A stretch of 6,940 nt of DNA from Deltaproteobacteria bacterium (GTDB lineage: Bacteria; Desulfobacterota; DAOWNY01): contig DAOWNY010000099.1 in the NCBI GenBank assembly GCA_030642325.1, positions 1 to 6,940 on the forward strand. The letters are read 5' to 3'. Positions within the stretch are counted from its first letter, which is position 1, and each line of letters opens with the position of its first letter. The position numbers and the translations under genes were made by a program. The notes under the pieces were generated by a model. It saw only the letters and a program-made list of their open reading frames with translations. It was not told where the DNA came from and ran no database searches. Shown here piece after piece: positions 5,134-6,940 of this stretch.

Positions 5134-6825
5134 TCACAAAACCAGATCGTGAGTTGATACGGTTACTTTACTGCATATCTGCAACCAATCCTTCATCATG
5201 GAAAACAGTTTGACTTCATTCACCGGTTTTGATAAATAGTCGCTGGCTCCAGCTCCCAGACATTTTTCGCGATCTTCCGCCATTGCCTTTGCCGTAACCG
5301 CAATAATTGGAAGATCCTTAAACCTCCCCTGCTTTCTTATCTGCCTGATTGCCTCATAACCATCCATTACGGGCATCATGATATCCATCAGCACAATATC
5401 GATATCAGGATTACCGGCCAAGCATTTGAGGCATTCTTTTCCGGTTTTGGCAATTTGAACCTTCATCGCATATTCTTCAAAAAGAACCATGAAGGTAGAA
5501 ATACTATTCATATCATCATCTACAACCAAAACGCTCTTATTTTTTAATTCTGCCTTTAATACCTGGGGTGATTGTTTTGGCTGCCGGCTTGAAATGAGGA
5601 TTTGTTTATCATTCCCGGGTATTATTGATTTTTCCCTTTCCTCCTTCCCTTTTTGGTCATTTGGGTTTGCAGCGGGGAGATAGAGGGTGATGGTGCTGCC
5701 TTCCCCCTCTTTACTCTTCAAATGGATATCCCCTTTTAAAAGCTTGGCAAGCTTTTTGGCAATCGGCAGTCCCAGCCCTGTCCCGCCGTAATTTTGGCAG
5801 ATTGTCTCGTCTGCCTGTCGATAAGCCTCAAAAATAACCCTCTGCCTATCATCCGGAATACCTATACCTGTGTCAAAAACTGAGAATGCGATGGCATCTT
5901 CCGGATTCAGCCCTGAAAGGCCAAGTTGGGCTAAATCGGTTTGATCAGTCGGACGGCCGACAAAAAGAGTTACACTCCCTTCGGATGTAAATTTAAATGA
6001 GTTGGAAAGAAAATTTCTAATAATCTTTTCCAGCTTTGACAAGTCTGTGCAGATATGCTCCGGCAAACCTTCTTCAATATTAACAGCAAATTTAAGCCCT
6101 TTATTCCGGGCCAGGTATTCAAAATCTTTTTCCATATTCTCTTTGATCTGTTTAAGACTTTCATCGGCCTGATTAATTTCCATTTTACCGGATTCTATCT
6201 TGGCAAGATCAAGCACACCATCAACCAGATTGAGCATATCATTGCCGGAAGAATGGATGGTCCTGGCCATTTCCACTTGTTTTATGGTAAAATTACCCTC
6301 CCGGTTTTCGGAAAAAAGTTCTGATAAAAGCAGGATACTGTTTAAAGATGACCTCAACTCATGGGACATATGTGCCAGAAAGTCCGATTTGTGTTTGCCG
6401 GCGATCTCGGCCTGCCTGGCCTTATCTTCGCTAATCTTCCTTGCCTCCGCCAGCTGGATAAATACCCTCACTTTACTAAGCAGAAGATTTTTGTCAAAGG
6501 GTTTGGGAATAAAATCAACTGCCCCGGCTTCATACCCTTGAAAAATATGGAAATCATCTGAAAAGATTGCCGAAACAAAAATGATCGGCATATCCCTGGT
6601 TTTTTCTTCATGTCGCATGATTTCCGCCAGTTCATATCCGTCCATCTCCGGCATCTGAACATCCAGGATCGCCAGGGAAAAATTGTGGTTCAATGTCGCT
6701 GCCAAAGCTTCATTTCCACTGCCTGCCTTGATAAGCTCAACATCCAGATCCCTCAGGATCACTTCCAGGGCATACAGGTTTTCCGGTTTGTCATCGACAA
6801 TTAAAATCTTTAATTTCTCCTCCAT
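5134..6825 (-). CDS. Soluble hybrid sensor histidine kinase/response regulator (REC-HisKA-HATPase_c-REC), 563 aa
   Basis: A multi-step phosphorelay kinase acting in the cytoplasm. Domains: REC1 (5-125) with D11/D12, phospho-acceptor D55, S85 and K108 in PKPF; a short helix (125-145); HisKA with HMSHELRSSLNS, phosphorylated H155; HATPase with N-box NFLSNSFKFT (271-280), G1 box DTGIGIP (318-324) and G2 box GGTGLGL (347-353); a polar linker (386-428); REC2 with D436/D437, D481, T511 and K533. Both receivers look functional. There is no membrane segment, HAMP or PAS domain, so its input must come through REC1 or a partner protein. The H-box has Ser160 where Pro is usual (HELRTP). Start supported by GGAGGT 5 nt upstream. 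It begins 13 bp after the stop of a CheB-like gene on the same strand, so the two are probably one operon. It converges on the receiver-PFK gene. Confidence 0.93.
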   Translation of the reverse strand: MEEKLKILIVDDKPENLYALEVILRDLDVELIKAGSGNEALAATLNHNFSLAILDVQMPEMDGYELAEIMRHEEKTRDMPIIFVSAIFSDDFHIFQGYEAGAVDFIPKPFDKNLLLSKVRVFIQLAEARKISEDKARQAEIAGKHKSDFLAHMSHELRSSLNSILLLSELFSENREGNFTIKQVEMARTIHSSGNDMLNLVDGVLDLAKIESGKMEINQADESLKQIKENMEKDFEYLARNKGLKFAVNIEEGLPEHICTDLSKLEKIIRNFLSNSFKFTSEGSVTLFVGRPTDQTDLAQLGLSGLNPEDAIAFSVFDTGIGIPDDRQRVIFEAYRQADETICQNYGGTGLGLPIAKKLAKLLKGDIHLKSKEGEGSTITLYLPAANPNDQKGKEEREKSIIPGNDKQILISSRQPKQSPQVLKAELKNKSVLVVDDDMNSISTFMVLFEEYAMKVQIAKTGKECLKCLAGNPDIDIVLMDIMMPVMDGYEAIRQIRKQGRFKDLPIIAVTAKAMAEDREKCLGAGASDYLSKPVNEVKLFSMMKDWLQICSKVTVSTHDLVL

Positions 6826-6838
6826 GGCCCACCTCCAA

Positions 6839-6940
6839 TTACTTCAAATCAATTCTTATCGAGTTTATTAAAAACCGGTTAATCTCATTCAGCAAAAGAG
6901 TATAATCTACCTCAGCAGCTTCAATGGCTGCCCGTGGCAT
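6839..6940 (-). CDS. C-terminal end of a CheB-type protein-glutamate methylesterase (partial, runs off the window)
   Basis: The last 33 codons of a gene whose 5' part lies beyond the right edge. Read on the minus strand the fragment starts MPRAAIEAAEVDYTLLLNEI and ends with a TAA at 6841-6839. This matches the extreme C terminus of the CheB methylesterase domain, where E. coli CheB has GMPREAIAMGAASEVVDLSQV followed by a closing helix. CheB removes methyl groups from (or deamidates) chemoreceptor glutamates; related domains also occur in non-motility chemosensory systems. The catalytic Ser/His/Asp and any receiver domain are outside the window, so activity cannot be judged. The stop lies 13 bp before the ATG of the hybrid kinase and the kinase ribosome binding site occupies that gap, indicating co-transcription. 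The call rests on a short but characteristic segment. Confidence 0.75.
   Translation of the reverse strand: MPRAAIEAAEVDYTLLLNEINRFLINSIRIDLK

Noticed and set aside
5489..6871. Several plus- and minus-frame ORFs within the hybrid kinase region
   Set aside because: All lie within the kinase coding sequence or its start and have no independent support.
1..6940. CRISPR array, tRNA, rRNA, insertion sequence or phage genes
   Set aside because: No regularly spaced identical repeats, no cloverleaf with acceptor and T-arm signatures, and no transposase or integrase motifs seen on either strand.

Overview
The window reads as accessory chromosome from a Gram-negative, moderately AT-rich bacterium. 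A deltaproteobacterial origin (Desulfobacterota, perhaps Desulfobacterales) is my inference. It rests on a TRL-like lipoprotein, a soluble REC-kinase-REC hybrid next to CheB, a CheX/DUF3334-like protein, and long intergenic regions with GTCAT(T/G)CCCG palindromes and degenerate heptamer repeats. No single base-level signal proves the taxonomy.

Layout. Positions 1-695 carry no convincing gene: a palindromic element (101-183), degenerate 7-nt tandem repeats (271-290, 389-416, 507-534) and a good sigma-70 promoter (623-651). That promoter drives a small TRL-family lipoprotein (696-1019, +). A gene-free stretch follows (1020-1757), with a likely terminator and a second promoter (1682-1710) ahead of a small exported protein of unknown family (1758-2234, +), whose start codon is ambiguous. 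A CheX-like/DUF3334 protein lies on the minus strand (2360-3040). Across a 554-bp divergent spacer is the most unusual gene of the window (3595-5058, +): a degenerate response-regulator receiver fused to a 6-phosphofructokinase-like domain. It converges on a minus-strand operon made of the last 33 codons of a CheB-type methylesterase (6839-6940, running off the right edge) followed 13 bp later by a soluble hybrid histidine kinase (5134-6825; REC-HisKA-HATPase-REC).

How the parts may work together (inference). Four neighbouring genes belong to phosphorelay or chemosensory families: CheB, a hybrid kinase without its own sensor domain, a CheX/CheC-type phosphatase-like protein, and a receiver-PFK fusion. 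The CheX-like protein ends in two DIDxIM motifs that resemble the CheY~P-binding N-terminal peptide of FliM. The PFK domain keeps its catalytic Asp but has lost several other expected active-site residues, and its receiver lacks the phospho-accepting Asp. A plausible reading is a signalling module in which a PFK-like domain senses sugar phosphate or nucleotide, or is controlled by protein contacts, and is tied to an alternative chemosensory pathway. No motility, receptor or CheA gene is visible here, so the real input and output are unknown.
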